Shown: positions 38,217 through 47,028 of the stretch, in pieces
How the letters are laid out: every line of letters starts with the position of its first letter
Position numbering within the stretch: the first letter of the stretch is position 1
Source: Sphingomonadales bacterium 28-55-16
GTDB lineage: Bacteria > Pseudomonadota > Alphaproteobacteria > Sphingomonadales > Sphingomonadaceae
Length of the DNA stretch: 64,000 nt
Assembly: GCA_002278855.1 (NCBI GenBank)
Contig: NCGG01000008.1
Span: forward strand, 38,996 to 102,995
Direction of reading: 5' to 3'
Notes under the pieces: model-generated
What the model was told of the DNA's origin: nothing
Databases searched by the model: none
Seen by the model: the letters and a program-made list of their open reading frames with translations, nothing else
Made by a program: the position numbers and the translations under genes

Positions 38217-39495
38217 GAATATCTTGCTCATCGGTTCAGGCGGTCGCGAACATGCGCTGGCGTGGAAGCTCGCGCAATCGCCAAACTGCGATACACTCTT
38301 TGCGACGCCGGGCAATCCCGGGATCGCGCAAGAGGCAGAGTTGGTGGATATGAACATCGCCGATCACGCTGCTGTTATCGCGTTCTGCGCGGGGCACGAT
38401 ATTGGCTTGGTTGTGGTTGGGCCCGAAGCGCCTTTGGTCAGCGGCCTGGGCGACAGCTTGCGCGACGCGGGTATCCCTGTCTTTGGTCCCAATCAGAAAG
38501 CGGCACAATTGGAGGGGTCGAAGGGCTTCACCAAGGACATGTGCGCGGCTGCCGGAATTCCGACCGCAGGCTATGCCCGTTATGACAGCAAGGCATCGGC
38601 GCTGACGGGGTTGGCCGCATTTGACGCGCCTTATGTGATTAAGGCGGACGGCTTGGCAGCGGGTAAAGGTGTCATCATCGCCGAAACGCGTGCCGAGGCC
38701 GAAGCTGCCATTGATGATATGTTCGGCGGCGGTTTCCGGGATGCCGGTGCGTCCGTGGTGCTTGAAGAATTTATGACGGGCGAAGAAGCCAGCTTCTTTG
38801 CCCTGACCGACGGCCGTGATGTTGTCGCCTTTGGTTCAGCGCAGGATCATAAGCGCGTGGGCGATGGCGACACTGGGCCTAATACCGGCGGCATGGGCGC
38901 CTATTCACCCGCTTTTGTTCTTACCGATGCATTGCAAACACAGGTGATGGAGGACATCATCAAGCCGACCGTTGCCTATATGGCCGCCAACAATATGCCT
39001 TATTCGGGCGTTTTGTTTGCAGGTCTTATGCTGACCGACGAAGGCCCCAAGCTCATTGAATATAATGCCCGCTTTGGTGATCCCGAGTGCCAGGTTTTGA
39101 TGACCCGTTTTGAGGGCGATCTTGCCGCATTGATGCTCGCTGTTGCCACAGGAACGCTGGCGCATGCGGAACGCCCGCTGTTTTCGCATCACGCTGCCTT
39201 AACGATTGTAATGGCAGCGAATGGATATCCCGCAGGGCCGGAAAAAGGCGCGCCCATTGGGCTGGCGGCGGTTTCAGGCGCCATGGTCTTTCATGCCGGA
39301 ACCGCTGAAATCAATGGTGCATTGGTGGCCATTGGGGGACGGGTGCTTAATGTTACCGCGACGGGCGCCAATGTCACCGAAGCGCAAGCTGCGGCTTATG
39401 CCGCGGTTGACTCTATCGATTTTTCAGGTGGCTTTTGCCGCAAAGATATTGGCTGGCGAGAGGTCGCGCGTGAGGCGGCCTTGGGCACGCTATGA
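38215..39495 (+). CDS. purD: Phosphoribosylamine-glycine ligase
   Basis: Joins glycine to 5-phosphoribosylamine in purine synthesis. The 426-residue ATP-grasp enzyme begins [19 protein letters not shown], then shows [10 protein letters not shown], the ATP-binding [11 protein letters not shown] and the signature [11 protein letters not shown]. The ATG at 38215 is chosen because the conserved N-terminus starts exactly there. Confidence 0.97.
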   Translation: MNILLIGSGGREHALAWKLAQSPNCDTLFATPGNPGIAQEAELVDMNIADHAAVIAFCAGHDIGLVVVGPEAPLVSGLGDSLRDAGIPVFGPNQKAAQLEGSKGFTKDMCAAAGIPTAGYARYDSKASALTGLAAFDAPYVIKADGLAAGKGVIIAETRAEAEAAIDDMFGGGFRDAGASVVLEEFMTGEEASFFALTDGRDVVAFGSAQDHKRVGDGDTGPNTGGMGAYSPAFVLTDALQTQVMEDIIKPTVAYMAANNMPYSGVLFAGLMLTDEGPKLIEYNARFGDPECQVLMTRFEGDLAALMLAVATGTLAHAERPLFSHHAALTIVMAANGYPAGPEKGAPIGLAAVSGAMVFHAGTAEINGALVAIGGRVLNVTATGANVTEAQAAAYAAVDSIDFSGGFCRKDIGWREVAREAALGTL

Positions 39496-39591
39496 ATGGC
39501 AAAGCTTGCTGCCACGGATTACCACTTTCACGCGGGCATGAATTTGCTTAGTTAACTTCTATATTTTTACCGCGGTTCAGGGAAAACGAAG

Positions 39592-40218
39592 ATGTCGATC
39601 TATCTACCTTTGCTTATCAGTGCAGTGCTTATCATTGCGATTATATTGTGGTGGTTGACCGCGCGGGGCGGCACGAAGCAAGTTGATGGCACACCGAAAG
39701 ACATTGCAGCGCCGCCCGCAGCCGTGCCCGCATCGCCGATTGCGCCCGCTGCAAAAGCAGCAGTGCCACCGAAATCGATGGGTGATCCCGCGCCCGTAAA
39801 GAAGGCGGCAAAGGCGAAGGCTAAAGCGCCGGCTAAGGCTGCAGTGACGAAAAAGGCGCCCGCCGCGAAGGTTGCTGCACCGAAGGCCGCCGCCGCTAAA
39901 GCCGCTGCTCCAAAAGTGGCGCCAAAGGCAAAAGCAGCTAAGCCTCCTGTAAAGCCATCAATCCCCGACAATCTTGAATTGATCAAAGGTCTCGGTCCCA
40001 AGGTCAACAGCATGCTCAAGGCATTGGGCGTAAACAGCTTTGCGCAAGTAGCCAATTGGACCGCAGCCGATGTCGCCGAAATGGACGGTAAACTTGGCGC
40101 CTTTGCTGGCCGGATCACCCGCGACAATTGGGTTGATCAAGCCCAATTGCTTGCGGCGGGCGACGTCGCGGGTTTCGAACAAAAATATGGCGCGCTGGGG
40201 GCGGGCGTGAAGGCCTAA
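39592..40218 (+). CDS. Membrane-anchored protein with Lys/Ala/Pro linker and helix-hairpin-helix domain
   Basis: A 208-residue protein with three parts: an N-terminal membrane helix (residues 4-22); a long linker (about 30-122) made almost entirely of Ala, Lys and Pro repeats such as APAKAAV and KAAAPKVA; and a C-terminal domain starting LELIKGLGPKVNSMLKALGV. That domain matches the helix-hairpin-helix fold found appended to other alphaproteobacterial proteins, such as some NuoE and ribosomal L21 proteins. Function unknown; the basic linker could touch nucleic acid, but that is conjecture. Confidence 0.75.
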   Translation: MSIYLPLLISAVLIIAIILWWLTARGGTKQVDGTPKDIAAPPAAVPASPIAPAAKAAVPPKSMGDPAPVKKAAKAKAKAPAKAAVTKKAPAAKVAAPKAAAAKAAAPKVAPKAKAAKPPVKPSIPDNLELIKGLGPKVNSMLKALGVNSFAQVANWTAADVAEMDGKLGAFAGRITRDNWVDQAQLLAAGDVAGFEQKYGALGAGVKA

Positions 40219-40224
40219 GCGCAC

Positions 40225-40407
40225 TTATTTTTTTATGCGTTTTGGCCGGGGCTGAAGGTCGCCGCCACAATTGGGGCAATGTCCATTGAGTGGGCCTGTC
40301 ACGCAGGAAGTGCAAAACGTGCATTCATAGCTGCAGATCATCGCATCATGGCTGTCCAGCGGCAGCGGTGATGTGCATCGTTCGCATGTCTCACGCATGT
40401 CTAGCAT
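40225..40407 (-). CDS. DUF1272 zinc-ribbon-like protein
   Basis: A 60-residue protein with cysteine pairs in ETCERCTSPL, CSYECTFCTSC and HCPNCGGDL, typical of DUF1272 and suggesting two zinc sites. AAGGAG lies just upstream of the ATG at 40407, which is preferred over a longer frame to 40503 that overlaps the peptidase gene. Function unknown. Confidence 0.82.
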   Translation of the reverse strand: MLDMRETCERCTSPLPLDSHDAMICSYECTFCTSCVTGPLNGHCPNCGGDLQPRPKRIKK

Positions 40408-40417
40408 CGTCTTCTCC

Positions 40418-41152
40418 TTATCGTCCGACTCGTTGCAGTCCCGTGCCGTGCATTTTGAGCCATTGGTCGGCAGCCTTCCGGTTCCCGTCATACAGGGTAT
40501 CAAGCCAGGTATAAAAGGCGGCGCTGTGGTTCATATGGCGAATATGCGCGACCTCATGTGCAATGACGGAGCGGCGCACATACACAGGTGCCATGATCAA
40601 TCGCCAGCTTAGGGAAATAGTGCCTCGGCTCGAGCAACTGCCCCAGCGGCTGCGCGGATCGCCAATCGACAAGCGCGGAACCGGGTCGTTTGCCTTGGCG
40701 CAATAATATCCGATTTCATCTGTATAAACCCTGCGGGCTTCGGCCCTTAGCCAGCGCAAGATGCGCGCCTCGACCGACGATTTGGGCCCGCCGAGCATAA
40801 GCCTTCCCTCCGCACATTTGACGCTGCGCGGCCATTCTTCGCGCCATTCGATGATATAGCCTTCGCCCTCAAAAGCAATTTCACGGCCAGGGGCAATCGG
40901 CGCTGCGTCGGCTACGCTGTTGAGACGAGTGGCGATCCATTCGCGTTTTTTGGCAACAAAATCGAGTGCCACATCGGTGGGCGTATAGGGCGGCATAGTT
41001 ATTCGAATTTCGCGCTTGACCGCGTCGGCCCGCATGGAAATCCGCTTGGCGCGGCTATTACGATGGATGCGCACGGGCACGCGCTCGCCTTCGATATCTA
41101 CCTCGGGATCAGAGAGGCTGTTCGATAATATGGTTTTCAAGCGGTCCAGCAT
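40418..41152 (-). CDS. YgjP-like zinc metallopeptidase (DUF45)
   Basis: A 244-residue SprT-like/YgjP-family protein. The N-terminal part has the family sequence KRISMRADAVKREIRITMPPY and a C-terminal half with RSRWGSCSSRGTISLSWRL and the zinc motif VIAHEVAHIRHMNHS (HExxH). YgjP relatives are uncharacterised peptidases, some linked to type I restriction-modification genes, but none is present here. The ATG at 41152 (GGAAA upstream) lies 44 nt inside the upstream YcgN gene, an unusually long overlap. Confidence 0.85.
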   Translation of the reverse strand: MLDRLKTILSNSLSDPEVDIEGERVPVRIHRNSRAKRISMRADAVKREIRITMPPYTPTDVALDFVAKKREWIATRLNSVADAAPIAPGREIAFEGEGYIIEWREEWPRSVKCAEGRLMLGGPKSSVEARILRWLRAEARRVYTDEIGYYCAKANDPVPRLSIGDPRSRWGSCSSRGTISLSWRLIMAPVYVRRSVIAHEVAHIRHMNHSAAFYTWLDTLYDGNRKAADQWLKMHGTGLQRVGR

Positions 41153-41543
41153 GTGTTTCCGATATAGCCCGACCTTTGACGGACATGCCAGCGTCATGAA
41201 CCGTCTCGCGGCTGCCGCTAATCAAATAATGCCATTCGGGCAATGGCTGGCCCGCCGCCCGCAGTACATAAGCGCACGTCGATGGTAGCCACACATAATC
41301 GTCAATCTTGTTGGCGGTGAGCCTCAGGCATTCCGGCACGATGGCTTTGCGCCCGCGATAATCCGCACATTGGCACGTTTGCAGATCTAGCAATTTGCAT
41401 GCGACATTGGTGGGGTAAATGCGCCCAGTATCCTCATCTTCCACCTTGTTTAAGCAGCATTTGCCACATCCGTCGCACAAGGCCTCCCATTGCGCACGAT
41501 CCAAGCTTTCGATCGGCGCCTCCCAAAAAGGCGTGTCGGTCAC
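41109..41543 (-). CDS. YcgN-family cysteine cluster protein (UPF0260)
   Basis: A 144-residue protein with the YcgN signature CDGCGKCCLNKVED and further conserved Cys in QTCQCADYRGR and VPECLRLT, probably binding zinc or an iron-sulfur cluster. I use the GTG at 41543, which follows the SCO stop directly (TGATGTG); a longer frame to 41645 is antisense-like and lacks support. Coupled to the SCO gene upstream. Function unknown. Confidence 0.88.
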   Translation of the reverse strand: MTDTPFWEAPIESLDRAQWEALCDGCGKCCLNKVEDEDTGRIYPTNVACKLLDLQTCQCADYRGRKAIVPECLRLTANKIDDYVWLPSTCAYVLRAAGQPLPEWHYLISGSRETVHDAGMSVKGRAISETHAGPLENHIIEQPL

Positions 41544-41544
41544 A

Positions 41545-42165
41545 TCAACGGACCCATTTGGAGAGTTCAGCCTCCACCAAATTCGGCGCGCCTTCATTGG
41601 CGTCCGTATTGGGGACATCGGCGGGCATAAGTGCCAAGGGTTCACCCGTTGGCCCTATAAGATAGGGCGTCTGGCTATGGCTCATCAGGTAATTTTCGGG
41701 CGAGGAGCCTTCAACCCGCCCAGAATAAATGGCGAATTTTTTGGTAACCTCGGCGATTTCCGAATCGCTACCCGTCAAACCAATAGCGCGTGGATGAAAG
41801 GCACTCACAAATTGCTTTAGAACGGCGCTGGTATCGCGCGATGGGTCGACGGTAATGAAAATAGGTTGAATTTTAGCGCCCAGCTTGGGGTTCTTTTTCT
41901 CATATGCTTTAAGGCCAGCCATCAGATTCTGCATGTCGGGCGTGCAGATGTCCGGGCAATTGGTATAACCGAAATACACAAGGCGATACGAACCATCAAA
42001 CTCCTTGAAGCTGCGCTTTTTGCCATTTTGGTCGGTCAGGAGGAAATCGCCACCGATTTTTGCCCCCGCCAGCGGCGCCGCGCTAAGCGGTGGTTGCGGC
42101 GGTGCAGAGTTACAGGCAGAGACAAAAAGGAGGGCGGAGAGCGCGAAAAGTGAAGTTTTGTTCAT
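41545..42165 (-). CDS. SCO1/SenC-family copper chaperone, lipoprotein
   Basis: Delivers copper to the CuA centre of cytochrome oxidase subunit II and may act as a thiol oxidoreductase. The 206-residue protein has a lipoprotein signal (VSAC), then a thioredoxin-fold domain with YFGYTNCPDICTPDM (the CxxxC copper site) and the third copper ligand His in MSHSQTPYL. It is 30 kb from the oxidase operon. The longer frame to 42180 adds five residues before the signal sequence. Confidence 0.93.
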   Translation of the reverse strand: MNKTSLFALSALLFVSACNSAPPQPPLSAAPLAGAKIGGDFLLTDQNGKKRSFKEFDGSYRLVYFGYTNCPDICTPDMQNLMAGLKAYEKKNPKLGAKIQPIFITVDPSRDTSAVLKQFVSAFHPRAIGLTGSDSEIAEVTKKFAIYSGRVEGSSPENYLMSHSQTPYLIGPTGEPLALMPADVPNTDANEGAPNLVEAELSKWVR

Positions 42166-42221
42166 AGCGAGGCCAGACATGGTCTGCTAACAACCAGTTA
42201 TCAAGCATATTGGACGTGTAA

Positions 42222-42881
42222 ATGGGACAGATTCTGTTGAAAAAGACTTTTTTTTGCGGGCTTATGGCCGCGTTTCTCTTGCCAACTGCTGTTGGTGTGG
42301 TCGCACCCGCCGCGTATGCGCAGTTTTCGGACAGTTATAATTTCTTAAAGGCGGTCAAAGATCGCAAGGGCGAAGAGGCCGAAAAATTTCTCTCCGAGCC
42401 GGGCACTGTCATCATCAACACCCGTGATGGAACAACCGGCGAGACGGCCCTGCACATTGTAATCCAGCGTCGCGATTCCACCTGGCTTGGCTATCTTTTG
42501 CAGAAAGGCGCAAACCCCAATCTCGCAGATAAAAAGGGTACGACCCCTTTGATGTTGGCTACCCAATTGGGTTATGTTGATGGCATCGATTGGCTCGTCC
42601 GCAAAAAAGCCGTGGTTGACCAAACCAACCGGTCGGGCGAAACCGCGCTTATCCTTGCGGTCCAACTGCGCAACCCTGAGGCTGTCCGTGCATTGTTAAA
42701 GGCTGGGGCAAATCCTGATAAAACCGATAGCCGTGCAGGCTATTCTGCTCGGGATTATGCCAAACAGGATGGGCGCGCTTCGGCGATTGCGACAATTATT
42801 GAAAATCACGGCAAGACCGATACTGCGGCAACGACAAAACCGGCTGAGTTGGATTTTTCCGGAATCGCAACGCCAAAATAG
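42222..42881 (+). CDS. Exported ankyrin-repeat protein
   Basis: A 219-residue protein with a signal peptide (about residues 1-32, ending AYAQ) and four to five ankyrin repeats between about 60 and 195, with recognisable cores GETALHIVIQRRD, GTTPLMLATQLGY and GETALILAVQLRN. It would be periplasmic. Ankyrin repeats mediate protein binding; the partner is unknown. Divergent from the SCO gene. Confidence 0.85.
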   Translation: MGQILLKKTFFCGLMAAFLLPTAVGVVAPAAYAQFSDSYNFLKAVKDRKGEEAEKFLSEPGTVIINTRDGTTGETALHIVIQRRDSTWLGYLLQKGANPNLADKKGTTPLMLATQLGYVDGIDWLVRKKAVVDQTNRSGETALILAVQLRNPEAVRALLKAGANPDKTDSRAGYSARDYAKQDGRASAIATIIENHGKTDTAATTKPAELDFSGIATPK

Positions 42882-42910
42882 GTGGCGTACAGAACTTGCG
42901 CCTGGCGAAA

Positions 42911-43393
42911 TCAGCTCGGCACAAACTGCATTGCAACGCCGTTCATGCAATAGCGTTTGCCTGTGGGTTTTGGCCCATCGTCAAACACATGACCAAGATG
43001 CCCGCCGCAGCGTGCGCAGTGCACCTCCGTGCGTGGGATGCCGATTTTATAATCCGTCCGTGTCCTCACCCCGCCCGACAGGGGCGCATAAAAGCTAGGC
43101 CAGCCAGTCCCGCTTTCAAACTTTGTGGTCGATGAAAACAGCCGGGTCCGGCATCCAGCGCACACAAAATCACCTTTGCGCTTTTCGCGGTTCAGCGGGC
43201 TGGTAAACGGGCGCTCGGTGTCCTCTTGGCGCAGCACGCGATACGCCGCAGGCGACAAGCGTTTCTTCCACTCTGCGTCGCTATAGGTGACGGCGAAGCG
43301 TGTCTTCGCCGTCGCATCCTTGCCACAACCAAAAACAAATGCCGCTGCGCCAACGGTGGCGAAGGACAGAAATCTACGTTTGCTCAGTGGCAT
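42911..43393 (-). CDS. msrB: Peptide methionine (R)-S-oxide reductase, exported
   Basis: Reduces methionine-R-sulfoxide in proteins. The 160-residue protein shows CAGC and CARCGGHLGH zinc cysteine pairs, the FESGTGWPSFYAPL active-site strand and the catalytic Cys in RYCMNGVAM. The N-terminus (LSKRRFLSFATVGAAAFVFGC) resembles a Tat or lipoprotein signal, so this form should act in the periplasm. No msrA is adjacent. Confidence 0.93.
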   Translation of the reverse strand: MPLSKRRFLSFATVGAAAFVFGCGKDATAKTRFAVTYSDAEWKKRLSPAAYRVLRQEDTERPFTSPLNREKRKGDFVCAGCRTRLFSSTTKFESGTGWPSFYAPLSGGVRTRTDYKIGIPRTEVHCARCGGHLGHVFDDGPKPTGKRYCMNGVAMQFVPS

Positions 43394-43453
43394 GACATGT
43401 TCCTTGATAAGCTCTGCCTGTAACTATGCCGCAGAGGCCGAAAAGGTTCCCTA

Positions 43454-44734
43454 TCAATAACGCGACAGTTCTACATCCATCTTGCGATAGCCGTGCACGA
43501 AGCATCCGGCGACGCGCTCGGGTTCAGCGACCACATTTGGCCGGAGCCGGCGCACAGCCATTTCCTCTAACAAGATACGGATTTGCAATTCGGCAAGCCG
43601 TGCGCCCACACAGCGGTGGATACCATAACCGAACGCCAAATGCCGGCGCGCGTTTTCGCGGTCGACAATCAACTTGTCAGGGTTTTCGAATACGGTTTCG
43701 TCACGGTTGGCCGACAGATACCACATGCCGATCTTGTCGCCCGCTTTGATAGGGGCACCAAATAGGTCGTGGTCCTGTGTCGCGGTGCGCCGCATATGCG
43801 CCAGCGGCGTCTGCCAGCGGATGATTTCGCTGACGGCATTAGTGATGAAGGCCGGGTTCTTTTCAAGCTTCTCCCGCTCGTCCTGAAAGCTGTGCAGGCC
43901 ATAAGCATAGCCAGACATCGAGTTGCGCGTCGTATCGTTGCCACCCACGATGAGCAAAATAAGGTTACCCATATATTCAAACTGGTTCATGTCCTTCATC
44001 GGCGAATGGATCATCCGGCTGATGAGGTCAGGGGCTTCGCCGCGATTTTTGCGCTCTTCCCATAAATGCTGGAAATAGGCGCCCATTTCGAACATTTTGG
44101 CGAGCCGGGCTTTGCGCGTTTCTTCCGTGCGAACCAATTCGATGTCACCCGCCCAATCGGACCATTCGGTCAACTTGCGGCGATCTTCCCAAGGGAAATC
44201 AAACAGCAATGCGAGCATTTGCGTGGTCAATTCAATGGAGACGAGGTCGACCCAGTCAAATGTTTCACCCACAGGGAGCGAATCCAACAATTCGGCAGTG
44301 CGGCGGCGGATATCAACCGACATGCGGTCCATTTCGCCGGGTGTGAATGCAGGCGCAATAACGCGGCGTTCTTCAGTGTGCTTTGGCCGGTCCATCGCAA
44401 TGAACATCGGCATGACCACTCTTTGGTCTTCCGGAATAGGTTCGGCGAGTGCGCTGTCGTCAATCAGCGTGATGCCGCCATGTTCGAACGAGGATGAATA
44501 AATATCGGGCAATGCCTCGACATGTTGGATCGCCTTCAGCGTCGTGACGTTCCAATAGCTGCCAAAGTCGGAGCCTTCGATTTTGTTAATCGGGGCCTTT
44601 TCGCGCATTTCCTTGAAAATGGGATGCCAACGATCCTCGGCGTAAATATCGGCTTTCGTCACATCCCAGTGGTGTGGCGCCTCATTAACTTCATAAGGTA
44701 GCGAATCGCTCTCAATTATCGGGGCAGTTGCCAT
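43454..44734 (-). CDS. Cytochrome P450, CYP153-like alkane hydroxylase
   Basis: A 426-residue soluble bacterial P450. The haem-binding loop is AFGYGIHRCVGARLAE with Cys375 as thiolate ligand, the K-helix ExxR is EIIR at 303-306, and the I-helix reads LILLIVGGNDTTRNSMSG at about 258-275. That I-helix sequence and MRRTATQDHDLFG are characteristic of the CYP153 family, which hydroxylates the terminal carbon of medium-chain alkanes and fatty acids. The usual ferredoxin and ferredoxin reductase genes are not next to it. Transcribed alone, with a 92-bp gap to the ABC permease gene. Confidence 0.92.
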   Translation of the reverse strand: MATAPIIESDSLPYEVNEAPHHWDVTKADIYAEDRWHPIFKEMREKAPINKIEGSDFGSYWNVTTLKAIQHVEALPDIYSSSFEHGGITLIDDSALAEPIPEDQRVVMPMFIAMDRPKHTEERRVIAPAFTPGEMDRMSVDIRRRTAELLDSLPVGETFDWVDLVSIELTTQMLALLFDFPWEDRRKLTEWSDWAGDIELVRTEETRKARLAKMFEMGAYFQHLWEERKNRGEAPDLISRMIHSPMKDMNQFEYMGNLILLIVGGNDTTRNSMSGYAYGLHSFQDEREKLEKNPAFITNAVSEIIRWQTPLAHMRRTATQDHDLFGAPIKAGDKIGMWYLSANRDETVFENPDKLIVDRENARRHLAFGYGIHRCVGARLAELQIRILLEEMAVRRLRPNVVAEPERVAGCFVHGYRKMDVELSRY

Positions 44735-44826
44735 TTTTCTCGACTCCTCTCAGACCAGAAAGTGCCACTACTGACAAAAATGTCAATCCAGTTTCGAACC
44801 GCAACTGATCATGCGCGCGACCAATT

Positions 44827-46053
44827 TCACCGGCGCACTTTGATCAGGCCGAACAACTTGCGCACACCCTCTTCGGACACCCGGCCAGCGCTTCCCGATT
44901 TCATCACATTTTTCTTGAACAGATACACGCCCAGCCGCAGCAGCAGCACCGCAAAGAGCATTTGGCCAGTAATCGCCACTGCATGATGCCATAATGTCGG
45001 TTCAAGCGCGGCACGCCCGATCATCGCAAAAGGCGAACTGAACGGAAATATCGCTGCGAATTTCTCCAACGGCTCACCTGTCTTCGTCAGCGCATAAGAC
45101 GCGAAGAAGAAGTTGATCAATTGCGCCATGGTGACGGGCATCGAAATGGTCTGCACCTCGCGCACCGTTGCGGCCATCGCGCCAATACCCAGAAACAATG
45201 CGCCGAGCATCAGATACGCCATGATGAAATAGGTGAAGCATAAGCCGATGAACATTGGCCAACCAACCGCTGGGGTCGGGTAGCTTGGCAGGTCGGGTCC
45301 AACCGCCATAAAGCCAGCCAGACCAATAGAGGTCCAAACGGCTATGCCGAGCAACGCCATAGCAAGCATAGCAAATAGCTTACCCAGAAACACGGATTCC
45401 ATCGGGATCGACGCCGCAAGGATTTCAATGATCTTGTTCGATTTTTCTTCGACCAAATTGGACAAAACCATACCTGCCAGCAACATGGTCAGGAAAAACA
45501 CTAATATCTGCCCACCTTGGGCCGTTATGGTGCGCAACTGCTTGTCATTATTGGCCGTTTCTACAACGACATCCGGGGTTGCTTGTGGCAGTTGCAAGCT
45601 GCCGCCGCTTTGCGCGTAACCGGCTAACAGCTCAATATCGGCGCGTTCGCGGTCAATGGCGTTGGCTGTCCCGGTCACAATGGGCTTTGTTAGCGTACCT
45701 GTTACCACGACGCTTAAATTGTCTGTCTTTTTGCGCAGATAGGTTTGCGGATTGATCTGCGCCGCATCGGCATCACCCACAATTTTCATCTGGGCAAAAT
45801 AACGATCTCCCAATGTTTTGGATAAGGACTGGCGTGCCGCCAGCATTTTATCGGAATCAGCTTTGGCCAGTGCGATCCCAACAACCGGTTGCGACACTTC
45901 CTTCGCGATTTGTCCACCTAAATTGCCTGCGGCAAAGCCGACCAGGACGGGAAAAAAGGGCCCAAGCAGGAAAAAAATAAACGCCTTGGAATAAATGATG
46001 GCCGTAAAATCGCGGCGGGCAATGACGAAGGCAGCACGAAAAATCTCTCTCAT
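44827..46053 (-). CDS. ABC-2 type transporter permease (NatB-like)
   Basis: A 408-residue permease with one N-terminal membrane helix (about 22-45), a large extracytoplasmic domain of about 150 residues, and five or six C-terminal helices. This matches the NatB/DrrB type, where NatB with NatA exports sodium or lipophilic compounds. The region LFFLTMLLAGMVLSNLVEEKSNKIIEI is a hallmark of this permease group. Overlaps its ATPase gene by 4 nt. Confidence 0.9.
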   Translation of the reverse strand: MREIFRAAFVIARRDFTAIIYSKAFIFFLLGPFFPVLVGFAAGNLGGQIAKEVSQPVVGIALAKADSDKMLAARQSLSKTLGDRYFAQMKIVGDADAAQINPQTYLRKKTDNLSVVVTGTLTKPIVTGTANAIDRERADIELLAGYAQSGGSLQLPQATPDVVVETANNDKQLRTITAQGGQILVFFLTMLLAGMVLSNLVEEKSNKIIEILAASIPMESVFLGKLFAMLAMALLGIAVWTSIGLAGFMAVGPDLPSYPTPAVGWPMFIGLCFTYFIMAYLMLGALFLGIGAMAATVREVQTISMPVTMAQLINFFFASYALTKTGEPLEKFAAIFPFSSPFAMIGRAALEPTLWHHAVAITGQMLFAVLLLRLGVYLFKKNVMKSGSAGRVSEEGVRKLFGLIKVRR

Positions 46054-46982
46054 TTTGCTTCTCCCGCGGCCGCGTCATCCATTTCGGCTGCTACCGCTTC
46101 ACCCGCAATGGCAACAAAGGCGTCATGAAGGCCAGGCCGTTCAATAGACAGCGATCGGATGCCTGCCTTGCCCTCAACCAACGCGGTCAACAGCGGCTCC
46201 ACACCGGTTTCAGGCAGCGTAAAGTGCCAATAATGTCCTTCTGCCTTTGCCTCTGCTGGCAAAGCCTGACGCCAGGGACCATCGCGCGTTTCGGTTTCCA
46301 AATGCACTATTGGGCGCAAACGGTCGCGTGCTTCGGATACCAGCCCGTCAAAGCTGATCTTGCCCTTCGCGATAATGGCGATTCGTTCGCACAGACGCTC
46401 GGCATGCGCGATGACATGGGTCGAGAAAATGACCGTCACGCCTTTTGCGGCTTGCGCACGGATCATCTTTTCGAGCTTCGCCTGATTCAACGCATCGAGC
46501 CCTGAAAAAGGCTCATCAAGTACAATAAGTTTTGGGTCATGCACGATGGTGCCCATCAACTGCACTGTCTGCGCCATGCCTTTGGACAATTGTCGAATTT
46601 GCCGGTCGGCAGCATAGCCAAGGCCAGCTTCCTCAAGCAGAATGCGCCCTTTTGTCGCGGCTTCCTTGAGCGGAAGGCCGCGCAATGCACCCATGAAAGC
46701 GATAGTATCGACCGCGCGCATGGATTGATATAATCCGCGTTCTTCGGGCAAATAGCCAACGTGGCGCGACTGCGAAATGGGGCGGTCAGAGCCGAGCAAT
46801 GTGCGGCTACCCGCGTCGGGGTCGATGATGCCAAGCAAGGTCCGCAGCATCGTCGTCTTGCCCGCGCCATTGGGACCCAAGATCCCAAAAATACTGCCTT
46901 CGGGAATTTTTAGGTCGACGCCATCGACGGCACGAAAGCCATCGAATTGCTTTACGAGTCCCTTTGCCTCTATTGCATACAT
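46050..46982 (-). CDS. ABC transporter ATP-binding protein (NatA-like)
   Basis: The ATPase partner of the adjacent permease. The 310-residue protein has Walker A GPNGAGKTT, the signature region QLSKGMAQTVQLMGTI, Walker B KLIVLDEPFSGLD and the H-loop STHVIAHAERL. A C-terminal extension of about 80 residues follows, as in NatA-type proteins (DUF4162). The ATG at 46982 opens the conserved YAIEAKGLVKQFDG; a frame reaching 47255 would be antisense to queG. Confidence 0.93.
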   Translation of the reverse strand: MYAIEAKGLVKQFDGFRAVDGVDLKIPEGSIFGILGPNGAGKTTMLRTLLGIIDPDAGSRTLLGSDRPISQSRHVGYLPEERGLYQSMRAVDTIAFMGALRGLPLKEAATKGRILLEEAGLGYAADRQIRQLSKGMAQTVQLMGTIVHDPKLIVLDEPFSGLDALNQAKLEKMIRAQAAKGVTVIFSTHVIAHAERLCERIAIIAKGKISFDGLVSEARDRLRPIVHLETETRDGPWRQALPAEAKAEGHYWHFTLPETGVEPLLTALVEGKAGIRSLSIERPGLHDAFVAIAGEAVAAEMDDAAAGEAK

Positions 46983-47028
46983 TCTGCTGTGCCCCGGAGT
47001 GAGTGTCAGTGCTGAATAAGGTTGGCGT

